From: Pigoraptor chileana
Lineage: Eukaryota > Opisthokonta > Filasterea
Assembly: GCA_943704495.1 (NCBI GenBank)
Contig: CALSCR010004044.1
Coordinates: forward strand, 1-55,845
Direction: 5' to 3'
DNA length: 55,845 bases
Both the position numbers and the translations under genes were made by a program. Below, in pieces: positions 38,817 through 50,929 of this stretch (position 1 is its first letter; each line of letters opens with the position of its first letter). Under the pieces are notes generated by a model, which worked only from the letters and a program-made list of their open reading frames with translations, had not been told where the DNA came from and did not search any database.

Positions 38817-41800
38817 TCACTTGTTGCAACTCGAACTTGCGCAATTCCACGAGGCTACCTTGCGCACGATGCCCAGCACCTCGTCAAACACAAACACACC
38901 ATCTGCAGTAACGTGATACGGACCGTCGATGCTTCCTTCCGGCAGACCATGCAGCGTTGCCCCCGTCACATACCCTAGGGCATCCTGGGGATTTGCATAC
39001 GAAAAGATAGAGGCTCCGGTTGCAGCAAATAATCGTGAGCCTTTTGTTCCGGGGTTGTCGCACAATGAAACGGCGTCGGAATCGCCCAGCGCGGTCCAGG
39101 TGATGCCGGCATCGTTGCTGTTATATTGGGACCCGTCAGCTATGCGGCCGATAATCCTCCCGGTGGCCACAAAGGAACAATCGATGCTGGATATCGCGGG
39201 ATCCGTAAGAACTTCACACGCAAATACATGTGTGTGTTGTGTTGTGTTTGTATCGTGTGCATGTGTGTCGATGTGTCAGTCAGTGATGAATTGACATTAA
39301 TTTGTGTGAGTCTGTGTGAGTTTTACCGAATGTGACTTTCATTATCAGAATACAGGATCATGAAAAATTTATCGAATGACTTGCAGGGTGCTGTTATAAT
39401 AGTAATCTGTAACTGGTCATTATGATCAAATGACCGATTATTGCCGTCTAAATACATTACTAATAGTAAGTCCGCTGGATAGCAACGAAGCTCACCTTTC
39501 CACCTCGAAGAGGGCGCCCTCGCAAAGCACGTCGCATTGCTGCACGCAAACGCATACCGACTCCGCGGTTCAAAGAGGAACGAATTGGCTGTCATGTCGC
39601 GCACAAGCCGCCGACGATTAAAGTGAACGCCGAATGGATGTTAGTAATTAAGTGTGTAATATCCAGACTGGGTGATCAGGCATAACTAGTGCTGCCCAGC
39701 ATCTGTCATCTCGCGATCGGCTGGCGATGTAGTAGTTTCTGACAGGCGTAAGTACCGGCGGCATGCATCAAGGACGCTCAATGACATAAGCAGCCACCCT
39801 GCCGGCATGCATTCGCTCTTTCAAGTTCACTCACCCGGGGCGAAAGCGCCACTAGCCGCAGACCCGGTCGACCCGTTCTTTCTCTCGTTATAATCGGCGA
39901 GGTTTGCAAGGATCAAATACATGACACCGTTTTGCAGAATGGGCGACGTAACAGAGTACTCGTTCGACCCGACAAAGGTATATCCCTCCCTGCAGCCAAA
40001 GTACGAAACAGTGCGTTGACGGATCAGACCATGACATGACAATAAATGAAGGCATGCTCGAAAATCCGTTATCTATTAGGAAGAGTGACTATCTTATAGA
40101 ACACAAGTCATTCCGTCGATTGACATTACCACAATATAATGGCAAGAAACGACTGAGCAAAACGGCTTGTCATGACAAAACGAAGCTTTAAAAAAACACC
40201 ACCGAAGAAGAGAATGTTGACGTAATCAGTTCGTGCACTCACGCGAACTTCCTTTGATTCGGCAACAGCGGCCAGTTCGGGTACGTCGGCGACCACACTT
40301 TTGTCTCATAGTCGAGCAGAGACGGGCTTGAAGATGGCCCATAAACCGTTATTCCGGGCACAGGACCACGCCCCGCCACCTCGTGGAAGTAGCTTTCGAG
40401 GCTGAGTGGACTGACTGGAGCGTCGCTTCCAAGTCCGGTAATGAATGACTTGCCGAGAGCATTCATTCCGACCGGATAGTCAGCTATCGATACGACTGTC
40501 GACAGCAGCTGCGGATCTGCGGTGAGGCGGTACACAAGCATCATAGTCTCCGCGTATGCACCCTGCACCGTGAGAGACCCCCACCCGACATTCGGCGGGG
40601 ATCCCATAGGGTATATATGTGAGGCGGACTCCCGGATGTACTCGTCACTCTTATCGTCCAGCCATTTGCGCGCGTAGGCAAGAGTCGTTGGGTCTACAGC
40701 AAACGGGCGCGCGTTTGCTGCATCCGGGCGTGCGCTGATGTTGTAGTTGGTGTCGAGGCCCGTGTGTTCAAGCAGAATGTAGCTGTAAAAGTAAGGGCTG
40801 AAGACCTGGCCTTCCCAGAGTGTCGCGTAGTTCCAGTAGTCGGGACGATACCACTGCGCGTACATTGTGAGTGTGCGTTGTAATTGCACGCCAGCGTGTC
40901 ATGTCAGGCGTGTGTTCATTTCCTTTAATATACATCCTCTTTCGAAGTCGAAGAGTACGTTTAATTTCTGTCGTTGTGCCCTTGCCATCTGAGGCGCCTC
41001 CAAACAAACACACACCGCTCTGCCCGAGACATCACCGTGACAATCCAATCTCAGCCGTAACATTATCATTGCCAACACAATAATCAAAAAATAATAGTTA
41101 AAATTGTAACAGTCCCGCTGTTAATTGACTCACCTGCGGATACGGCAGGTCACCGTTCGTCAGCCTGTCAACCTCCTCCTTGAATATTTCGTGGAATGCC
41201 TCCTCCCCTGTTGCAACGAACAGCTGCAGTGCACCGTACATTCGGACAGCCGCACGCTTAGACGCATAGGGCGTCTCTTCGGCCCACTTCCACGCCCGTA
41301 GTGCGCGATCGAGGAGAGCGTCGGCGCGCCTCGGATCAAAGGGACGCATTAGCCGCGACGCGTGTGCAAATGTTCCCGCGCATGACATGGTTGTTAGCCA
41401 GAAGCGGGCGTAGGACTTGTACACAAGAGTGTCGTTTGCCGCGCCCACTTGCCCAAATGGCGGCTGTAATTAATAAATAATAATAAATAACAGTATGCAA
41501 GGGATATAGATCAAAAGTGACCCAGTGAGGGCAAAAGAAGTTTAAGATCGGGGAATCAGTAGAGGTGAGGTGAGGCGAGGGAGAGGGAGAGGGGACGAAT
41601 TGAAGTGTAAGGGTGTGGTCAATGCTGGGATGTCTCTGTAAAGTGTGCTGAAGGTCCATTTCCGAGTCATTGTGCCATCACATGTGACTAGCGTCGCCCA
41701 TTATAGCATGATGGCAATGATCACAACAATCTAATGTAATGTTTACGGAGCTCTGTCGACAAACGCAAACATTTGGGACGTCACGGAACCAAAACTCACC

Positions 41801-43568
41801 GGATGTGACGTCGATTCCGTTCCCGATCGCACGCCACCGTCATCCTCCTGGAGGGTTTCGTATAAAAGAACACCCCACATTGCTTCGTCGAGAATGTCGG
41901 GGATGCCGTTGCCAGAGTCCTGGAAGTCCAATCCTCCGTCCTTGAATATGTGCGCATAAGCCTCGTACGTGTTGAGAAGAGTCGCGGGAATGACAAGGTG
42001 GGAATAGTGCCGCACCTGCAGTGTCGTGATCATGCATCCAGTAGAGAAGAAAAAAAACACACGCATATGTACACGCAACACATCAGTCCAAATTAAGACA
42101 CACATATCAGCTGACTGGATACAGACAGTCCAGATGAAACCTTGCATAATACGCCGAGCGCGAATCGCACAGACAAATAAATCGAACGTCGTGCCAATTG
42201 TCTCTAGGAAACCCACAAAGTTGCCGGCATCGTGGTAGCCGCCTCTCACTGTGTCGACGGGCGTTCCGCGGTCGCTGATAAACCACGACAATGGATCCGC
42301 GTCGGTCTTCTCAACGACTGCGTGGCACATATCCCGGGGATAGTGTGTGTACCGCCTGGGCAGCGCCGTGCTGCATCGCTGGTGATAGAGACCCCGCATC
42401 GACACATACGCAAGATGATGGCTGTACGCAGCCCCAACGCCAAACGTGAACGAAGAACCCACTCCCGCCACGACAATGCGATAGAGCCCTCCATCCCGCA
42501 CATTGCTAAGATCAAGACGGTAGACATACTCGCCGCTGCCAAATGCAAGCTTACGGTCGTCGAGAGGCGCTTGTGCCGTGCCCGAATGAACAACGACACC
42601 ATCGGCAATTCTTACGACGGTGAACCGCGGGAGTGTGTCAAAGTGTGTCGTCCCGAGGTCACCCATCCACACGCCGAGGTGCGCAAAGCGGCGGTCCGTC
42701 TTCAAGGGAGAATATCCCACTTGATTCACCTTCAAACACTCGCATCGGGTTGCGCCCTCATGGAATTGGAAGGAAATCAACGCAGGGCCATGCCGTGTTT
42801 TCGATTCAATGCGGTAGGAGCGTCCAGTCACGAGCTTGTTACCGTCGGGAAGAACAAGGTAAATGTGGTGTCGGACAGTCACCCGCTGGCAGTCGCGGAC
42901 AGACTGTCCGCGTGCGGCCGTCCAGCGCCCCACCTTGCTGGGCATGACTCCGTCAATGAGGTACTCGGATGGGTCTTGCGACGGCGGCGCTCCAACTGCG
43001 CGTCCATCGTAGATGAGGACAATTGCTCTGTCTGATGCAGTTAGCGCCTCAATAAATGTGGCGGGTGGGGCGCCCTCCCCTTCACCTGTATAACGGTATA
43101 TATATATATATGCGTGTGTGTGTGTGTGTTGCAGCTGGGATCACTACAATGAAAGGGATGCATTACAGCAAACAACACAGTGTGGACGCCGGAAGACACC
43201 GCCGTAACATCTAATTGGCACTGGTGCTCACCTGTCATCTGAAGGTCGGAAACATACAGTCGCTGTTCCGGATAAAGTGTGTCAAATGAGATGTAATCGA
43301 CGGTGCACGCGTCGTATTCGCTTGTTGTCATGGCACCCATTGGGATCTTTGCCCACACCCACTCGCCCGTTATTCCCCTCTGCACGTGAGTGTCAGTGAT
43401 GACGCAACAAGGGCCAGAAGGTCGAATTGAGGGGAGTCCAATCAAAATCCACATTATTATTCCAATGGTAGCCACGCTGCGACTCGGACTGCGGTCTAAC
43501 CGAGTAGGATATGGAGCAGACATGCATGTCATCACAAACATAATGATAATAATACATCACACAGATCA

Positions 43569-43602
<34 letters not shown>

Positions 43603-46508
43603 GCGATAGCACAGGCACCACGACATTGTATCCAACACACCATGTTCCTGTCTTCCATGTAGGTGCCGTCGCTGTTTACAAGATAATCGACAATGTTTGC
43701 GTGCAAAGTGGCGCCGGTATAGCCCCCAAAGTGTATCGAGTATTTGGTGACTGGCGCACCCGCAAGATCAGCGAGGCGGATGCGCAGCTCAACATACTTC
43801 CAACCACTAAAGTCAGAGCGGTCTCGGCGGTCGCAGTAAACGCGGAGGGATGGCGAGTGGTAAGCGTCTGGCTCCAACCGAATCAACTTTCTCCCCCGCG
43901 GCTCACCCGCGATAGCCTCGGCGTCTTGTCCAGACAAAAACGTGCCGTAGTCGATGCAGAAATCTCCCCATGGTGTGAGCGCTGTTCCATCAAAGAGCAG
44001 TCCACTCTGTGCGTAAAGGTTCACCCGGACGGGACATGCCAAAAGGTCGAGGCCCGAGGCGGGGTACAGGGGGTGTAGCATAGGCGGTATGTGGTCGTAC
44101 CAGTGATACGAGAGTCCCTGACTGTTGTTATCGGGATCACTGTGTCCAGACGTCGACGGATGGGCAGTCGCAGTGACAATGTCCACAGAAGCAGCAGAGC
44201 TCCTCTCGCTTGACAGGCGGGCATCGATTGCGGCGAGGACGGTGTGAAAGATCGCAAAGGGAATGAGATTGAGAGTGATGAATTCGTTGGCAGTGACGAG
44301 AGAGAACGAGTCGGCGAAGCGTCGCTGTTCGGGGAGATCTGTCCAAGACGGATATTGCAGCTCCCAAATGTTCCTTTCGTATCCCGCCGACTGTAACAGA
44401 TGCATTGAAAGCAAGACAAACAAACAAACAAAGACAGTGTCAGTGTTGCGTGCACTGGGCAGTGCATTTTATGGTGAGCATTTGCATGAACAGCAATTGT
44501 ATCGAGCAATAATAACTCGGGTATTGAAGACATCAAGCACAATAGCACATCATGACATGTGACAGAGTACGCACACAATGAGCGTGACTGTCTGTGGGTA
44601 CTGCATCTCATCCAAGGACTAAAGATAGTCACCGGACTCATTAGATGTTTGGTCGACGTGACCTAATCATATGACGCTCTCCACACCCCGATAGTGCACA
44701 CAGAGTCATAAGCTGTATCTGCTGCGGTGTGCACATGCAGTTATACTGATATGTAACACACTCACATCCGGGACGGCAACCGGCCCAAACAGCACAATGC
44801 CGGGAATTATTCCCTTTCCAGCGGCGCGTTGGTTCATTATGTCGAGATGCAGGGGGTCGTTGGGAGGGGCTGCGCCCACTGCGGTGACGTAACTGCGACC
44901 GAGCGGATTTGCGCCAAGTGCGTAGTCGGCCAGGCGTGCCATTGCATCGAAGTGTTGTGCACTCCCAGTGAGAGCATACATGAGCATCAGCGGATTCGAG
45001 TAGATGCCTGGCATTCGTCAGCGAGTGTGTGTGTGTGTGTGGGGGGGAGGGGGGGGGGTCGGAGTGGAACACTTTGGCTGTGAGTGGCGAATTGAGTGAC
45101 CCGAGTCGACATAATTACAAACCTATTAGTAAATGACTGTAATTGTTTTGTGTAGGTATTCGGCATGTGCGCGTTCAAATTTAATCGGCGGCAGAACTGA
45201 CATTCAAATTTACCGACCTTGATTGGTGAGAGAGCCCCATGCAACGGTCCTCGCTGGTCCGTACGCATATCCATTCGCCTGATCGCGGACAGCGTCCATC
45301 GTCACTTGCGCTTCCCGCTCCACCCATCCGCGCAAAAGCGTTTTGAGAGACGAGTCAGTCTGGCGGTCGGTCGTCAGATAGCCGAAAAAGTACGGCGAGA
45401 ACACGGCGCCATCCATCACAGGGAGGGGGAGTGCAGAATATAGCTGCGGGTATTGGTTTTTCTCAGACACTTCCGTCAGACACGACACAAACAAGTCGTG
45501 GAACTTTGCCTCGCCAGTAAGAAGATACAGCTGCAGCGCAGCGTACATGTGGACGCTCGCGACACGTTGAATATCATCTTGATGTGCTTCGAGCCACGCA
45601 TACGCCTTTACTGCGCGCTCGTGAAGTGCATTGGCGCGAGTGGGGTCGAATGGACGCACAAGGCGTGATGCATACGCAAACGACCCAGCTGAGGAGGCTG
45701 TCGCGTGCCACGTGACTTTATAGGTCTTGTACACAAGCGTATCGCTGGGTGCAGAGTCCAATCCAACCTGAATTTTGAAGGTGCTGGAGGTGTTAAAACG
45801 ACGCAAAGATAGTTGGCGGCGGCCCCGCCATGGTGCCCAGGACTCTCATATGCCAGCCGATCATAATACGAGCTTTGAGAATTGAACTAGGCGGGTATGG
45901 TCCCGTCCAGTGACAATATGAAACATTGGTAAGATAATTGGCGCATACGCCCACTCACAGGATGCCTGTCCGGCTCAATCCCGCCGCGCACACCGCCGTC
46001 GTCGTCTTGAAGGTTTTCCCACTGCAGCAGCGCCCATAAAGCTTCGTCGAGAAGGTCGGGGATATTGTTGTCTGACTCAGGAATGTCAAACACATACGGT
46101 GCCACATCGTCACTAAAAAGCTCGTATGCCTCCATTAGCAGCGGTGCAAAGGGTGTGTGGGACCTGTGCCATATTAAATGAGTGTGTGCGTGTCACGGGT
46201 GGAACAGTGGTCGAGTCACGGTTAGCAGGTATCGGACAATACTTTGATTCAGAGGTGACTCTAAATGCCATTGGGTGCACACACATGCCGTGTACTTGTA
46301 GTAAGTACTACTAGTACTACGAAGTAGTTCAGCGCGTATTGGTCCTTTCAGAGTCGGAAGGATCAAATAAAGTGGTGAGGCATCCGGCCATGACAGCGAC
46401 ACACACACGCAATGGCATGACATGCCAAAACAAAATAAGCACAGACAGAATGATTAGAGGCAACTTCATGGCAACCCATGCATGTGACACCATCTTCAAC
46501 AATGAAAG

Positions 46509-46540
<32 letters not shown>

Positions 46541-48120
46541 GTATATAAATACATTTATAAATACATATCAGTACGCAAGCAGACACAAAACACACGCACA
46601 CGCACGTGCCTGTCTCTCTCAAAGTCGCCAGCATCGTGGTGGCCTCCCCTCATTGCACGAGGAGGAGCTTTCGATTTTGAGCATCCTCCGAGGCACTGCG
46701 AGAGGAAGAAAAGCAAAGAAAAAAGCCCGGATTAGTCAAGTAAATGCTACTTATTCCGAAAGGCAGATCGACGCAGACACACTATGAACCAATCGCGTCG
46801 ATTGCACACCGTAACGGCAGATGCGACGCCATAACACTGTCAATGCTCATCTTCATCGTCCGCAGCGTCCATGCACATGCCATCATGACAGACAACCATA
46901 TCAGACCAACCGAGTCTTCAGTTATAAACCATTCGCCCGGGACAGGGTCGGCGTCCGTCACAAGCACAGAATTGTGGCAAGTGCATCGTGAAAAGTGGGT
47001 GTGTGCAGGGTCGAGTGCAGTCCCACAACGCTGATGATACAATGCGCGCACAGTCGAGTAGGAAAGCTCATCCGTAAAATTTCGACCGACACCAAATGTG
47101 TGGCTGGATCCGAACCCATGCACCGTAAGGAAGTATGGGCCGCCCGTGTGCAGCATACCCGACATGTTCAGCGCATACACGTGCTCGCCACTGCTGAGAT
47201 GGCGTGCGTTGTCAAGCCCAGCATATTCGGCCTTGCGGGGCCCGGCCACGTGCGAGCCGTCGTCGGCACGATACACGGAGAACGAAGGCTCTGAAGGGAG
47301 AAAAGCGGCACCAAGATCGCCGAGGAATGCGCCAAACAGAGCAATGCGTGCCGGCGCGTTCTCATAAAAGCCGACCTGGTTGACGTGGATGCTCTCGCAG
47401 TGCGTGACTTTTTCATCGAATATGAGAGTTGCAGTCACGTTGTCTGGTCCCGAAATGTGGTATGTTGCGCTGTCAATGTGTGTGACATTGCAAAAAACAG
47501 CAATTTAGTTAATCAAAACGCAATTGTTCATAAAATTCACTTTAGTGATGGCGGTTGCATTGTATGAATGCCATTTGCCATGACTGATGCGCGCCATTTC
47601 GTTATTTGAAAGTAATCGTGTCAAAAAATAAAGGTATGGTACACTGTAACGGAGAGTCAAAAAGGGGCTATTTGATGCCCTCTGTCATACGAAAGAATCA
47701 AGGTAAAATAAAATACATTTGTAGATTATGCACAAAGTACGTATAAATCAGTAGTTACCCTTGCGCGAGCCTTTCAGACACGACGATATAATATGTATCT
47801 CGCATCACAAGTTCGACCGCAGTTGTGATTGGCCTTTGCTGCCACACGCGTGTAAAACGACCGATTCTTGTCGGATTCACACCGTTAACACTCCACAATG
47901 ATGCCGTCTGCGCGTGAACTGTGGCTGCGGACATGCGCTCCACGGTTACTGCGATTGTGTCGTCCGTTGCTGTTTCGACGGAGACAACCGCGCCCGTTGC
48001 GTCGGTCCATGGCCAATCTGCCTCGCCTTCAGCAAATACAACTCGGGCAAATAGTGAGATGGAGACAAGAGCGAGTGCGGTCGCACGCAAGCTGCGCCCC
48101 CGCGGTGAAACGCCCGCCAT
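38817..48120 (-). CDS. Secreted double-GH9 glycoside hydrolase with jelly-roll-like linker and C-terminal Asp-box region
   Basis: Glycoside hydrolase family 9 members mostly cleave beta-1,4-glucan (cellulases). Fifteen exons: 48120-47759, 47469-46911, 46695-46610, 46163-45959, 45767-45218, 45007-44766, 44390-43641, 43379-43232, 43031-42217, 42015-41800, 41463-41134, 40853-40243, 39989-39835, 39588-39496, 39211-38817. All phases match, giving 1838 residues. Order: signal peptide (about 1-31); N-terminal domain; CelD-type Ig fold with HVNQVGF; GH9 module 1 (GGHHDAGDF, D328/D331; ANEF, E704); a carbohydrate-binding-like beta region at about 760-960; a second N-terminal domain; KVNQVGY; GH9 module 2 (GGYHDAGNF, N1238 in place of the base Asp; SNEY, E1635); then a beta-propeller-like end with a perfect Asp box (SNDAGITW, 1739-1746). 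Exon 3 appears to use a GC donor. Module 2 has no start or signal of its own, which argues for one gene rather than two. Confidence 0.85.
43097..43130. repeat. (TA)n(GT)n compound microsatellite
   Basis: A TATATATA run followed by a GT run lies in the GH9-gene intron 43032-43231. Confidence 0.9.
43567..43602. repeat. (AC)n microsatellite
   Basis: An AC run in the GH9-gene intron 43380-43640. Confidence 0.95.
46509..46537. repeat. (AC)n microsatellite
   Basis: An AC run in the GH9-gene intron 46164-46609, the intron with the proposed GC donor. Confidence 0.95.
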
Positions 48121-48317
48121 TTGAATCAAAACTGCGCCGCACCTTTCACAGTGCAATACTGAACGCACTGAGCCGATTCAAACAACTCTGTTGTGAAGAG
48201 GACACGGCGTTGCGAGTTGCGTGCTCATAACCTACAGTTGGGATTAATTATGCTGAAAATCTGATACGGTTAATGTAATCGAAATTCAACGAAGTCGTTG
48301 CCTGTTACACATTTCTC

Positions 48318-48395
48318 GCTTTCAGTTTCTGCTTTCAGTTTCTGCTTTCAGTTTCTGCTTTCAGTTTCTGCTTTCAGTTTCTGCTTTCAGTTTCT
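48318..48395. repeat. Minisatellite, six perfect 13-bp units
   Basis: GCTTTCAGTTTCT is repeated head to tail six times without a mismatch, about 200 bp upstream of the GH9-gene start. Perfect identity suggests recent slippage expansion; copy number may vary between strains. Confidence 0.95.
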
Positions 48396-49275
48396 GTGCG
48401 ACTCGCCCATTGACCGACTCAGTGGGGTTGACTGCTCCGGCATTCGGCGGACAGTCACAGTCCGAATTAGGCAGTTGTCCGTGTGCATACGTCAGACCAG
48501 ACTCACGTCAAAAGTCCCATAAAAGGAAGGTGTCCGCTGACACAACTCCGACTTGCATGACTGCCGAGTGACTGTTTTCTGGCAACCAATGCGGCCGAAC
48601 ACGAACGGACACTTCATTGAGCGTGGTACTGATGTATGACCGGCCCCTCACCAACGGCAATCCAAAGTATAATCAGAAAGTGTCGGGATTACGACTGACC
48701 GGCCGCTGCGCCGCACTGTTCCTGTCATGCGTCAGAGGCAGGCCGCTGACTTTGAATCGGCGATGCCGGGCCGCTCGCCTGTTTAGTCTGACCGTCGCTG
48801 GCTGTAACTGACGCAGCACTAAACCACCTAGCGAAGTACGCTTTAATAGACCGGTTGGACTGAATTGGCCGATCAGTATCCGCCGCCACGGCCCGTCGGA
48901 GCCCAACACTGCCGTTCAGGCGTGATGTGGGATCTCAGTGGCAGCACTGATGACTGATACACGAGGGGTGCGCCGCCGAAACTTCCAGGTGACGCACGCG
49001 CGGGTAACAGGCAATGATCTAGACATGACCAGACTGCTCATATGACCCCCAGCTCCTGTGCAACGGACATACTGTAAGGAGGCACAAAGTCGTGCATACA
49101 CAGTCACCTGCAACTAAACTGCAAATTAGTCAAACTGCAAAACCATCGGTCCTGCGCCGGCAATTGATGCTCAACTGCTCATCGGACGGACACACCCAAA
49201 AACGCCGCCGCAGTCGGCATCTCTCCCCCCCCCTCCCCCCCACACCCACACACAAAGGCATCTGCACAGCACCAC

Positions 49276-49282
49276 TATAAAA
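49276..49282 (+). promoter_or_regulatory. Candidate TATA box
   Basis: TATAAAA lies 112 bp upstream of the start codon at 49394, leaving room for a transcription start near 49305-49310 and a leader of about 85 nt. It is the best-placed TATA box in the window; no transcript evidence supports it. Confidence 0.4.
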
Positions 49283-49393
49283 TGGGGTCCCTGACCCGAT
49301 TCACACCAGTATTGCATCAGCCAAGCTTCATTGACCGTTCGGTAACCTAATTCTTTCGAATAGGTTCATCTTGTGCAGCGCTAACACAGCAAC

Positions 49394-50143
49394 ATGTCGG
49401 GACAATGTGGTGCGCGGGCCAAGCGCCGTGATACGACACGCAAGCTTCTTGCGATGTGGAACGGCGGTGAATCGGAGAGCGTGATTGAAAATGTCTTCTC
49501 AAAGACATTTTCGTCGCGCTATCCCTTTCTGGATGCCCCAGTGACGACGCTTGATGGATACCGCAAGGGAATTGCAATGTGGAAGTCGGTGTTCAACCCA
49601 TTCCGACTCACACCCAGCGAGCTGATGGACGGGCCCAACGAGAACCAGGTACGGTACACACTTTCCTCAAACCTCAAGGCCTTAAAATTGACAGCCTGCG
49701 AGCGTGTCAGTCTCTTCAGTAGTTATTGTGTTGTTGATTCGTTTCAGTTGGCATGACGATTGATACCATCGCAGATCACGTTCCGTTGGACGGTCAGCGG
49801 CAATTTTGCCGCTTCATTCCCTCCTCACTCTGAGATTAAGCCCCACAATAAGTTCGTGGCGATGGACGGCATCTGCATTGTGACATTTGACGAGCTGAAC
49901 AAAGTCATCGATGAATGGATCCTCTTTGATGGAGACGACTTTCTGAAGGTGTGTACCGCTGCTGCCAGAAAGTGCGGCATTTTCGAATGCACGCATATCA
50001 AATTCAGCCGCCACCGATTACACTCGTGGGCCTTTGTTGCTTGGCAACTATTGCACACATACTCAAAGTTTACAATACTGCATTTACGTGCGTGCTTGCA
50101 GAGACTCCGCGGTGATATCAGCCCGTGCCCGTGGAGCAAGTGA
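49394..50143 (+). CDS. Small SnoaL/NTF2-fold protein
   Basis: Exons 49394-49648, 49775-49948, 50102-50143; both junctions are phase 0, giving 156 residues. Seen: an N-terminal helix pair (TTRKLLAMWNGGESESVIEN), a short central region (YPFLDAP, GYRKGIAMWKSVF), then the typical strands ITFRWTVSGNFAASFPP and FVAMDGICIVTFDELNKVIDEWILFD, which match the SnoaL-like/polyketide-cyclase branch of the NTF2 fold. Such proteins bind or isomerise small hydrophobic molecules, but the fold says little about the substrate. The last exon adds only 13 residues (RLRGDISPCPWSK). Confidence 0.7.
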
Positions 50144-50929
50144 GAGAACACCCGACTCACCGCACGTGACTCTATCCAACGTGATGCCGGCTGCTCTGAG
50201 AGATATACTACTCGCATTTTCTTGATCAGTCGGGGGGGGGAGGGGATCTTCAATTACCCAGGATGCGAACCCTAAAAAATGAAGGTGGACACTCAACCCT
50301 GCCGGCAGTGTGCAGACATGTGCACACAACATATACACGCATACCACAGAAACGCACGGAACACAAACCATTGCCAGCGTCGCACTGTGCTCGTGCAGCA
50401 TGCATCGACAGTGAGCCGCACTTACCATCAAAATTGATAACGCTGTGCCAGTCAGCGGAATCCTGACGTTCCCAGGAGCCTTCACCACAATTGCGATCAC
50501 AAGTCCACTTAGCGCACAACAGCGTGTGCATGACCACATACACATAGAAGCACATGCACACACACACACACTATAGAGGAGTGAATAGGCACTTTTCGTT
50601 TGCAAACACTGAAATATACTATATTTAGGAGAATATTATCGATTCACGCGCGAGGGAACGGTCGCCGTCTTGTCGGCTGGTGCAGTGCGTTCCGCGATCT
50701 GTGCAATCCACTACAAATGTGTGCCAAAAACACACGATGACGGAAGCAAACCAAAGTGGATCAGCGTGGATCAGGGGGGTGATGCAGAAGTGGACAAGGA
50801 AGTGTGGCTGGGATATGAGCCTATACAAACACATAGAAACTAAAGGCGCACAAATGAGAAAGCAACGAAAATAGGCTAAAAGCATCAGGTCTCAAACTCT
50901 TGAATGAGGGACGATATCAGGAGACCACA
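50144..50929. other. Convergent 3' intergenic region
   Basis: About 790 bp between the SnoaL-like gene (+) and MEA1 (-). A short poly-G stretch is at about 50231-50240, and a CA run at 50556-50570. Both 3' UTRs should lie here; no gene is seen. Confidence 0.5.

Larger units (their letters stand above)
48121..49393. other. Divergent intergenic region, GH9 gene / SnoaL-like gene
   Basis: About 1.27 kb separating two divergently transcribed genes. It holds a 13-bp minisatellite (48318-48395) and a TATA-box candidate (49276-49282) for the plus-strand gene. A poly-C/CACACC stretch is near 49222-49255. No further gene is seen. Confidence 0.55.

Noticed and set aside
38817-48120. Two separate GH9 genes rather than one
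   Set aside because: No stop, promoter, start or signal peptide is seen between the modules, and splice phases fit across the linker. Transcript data could still overturn this.
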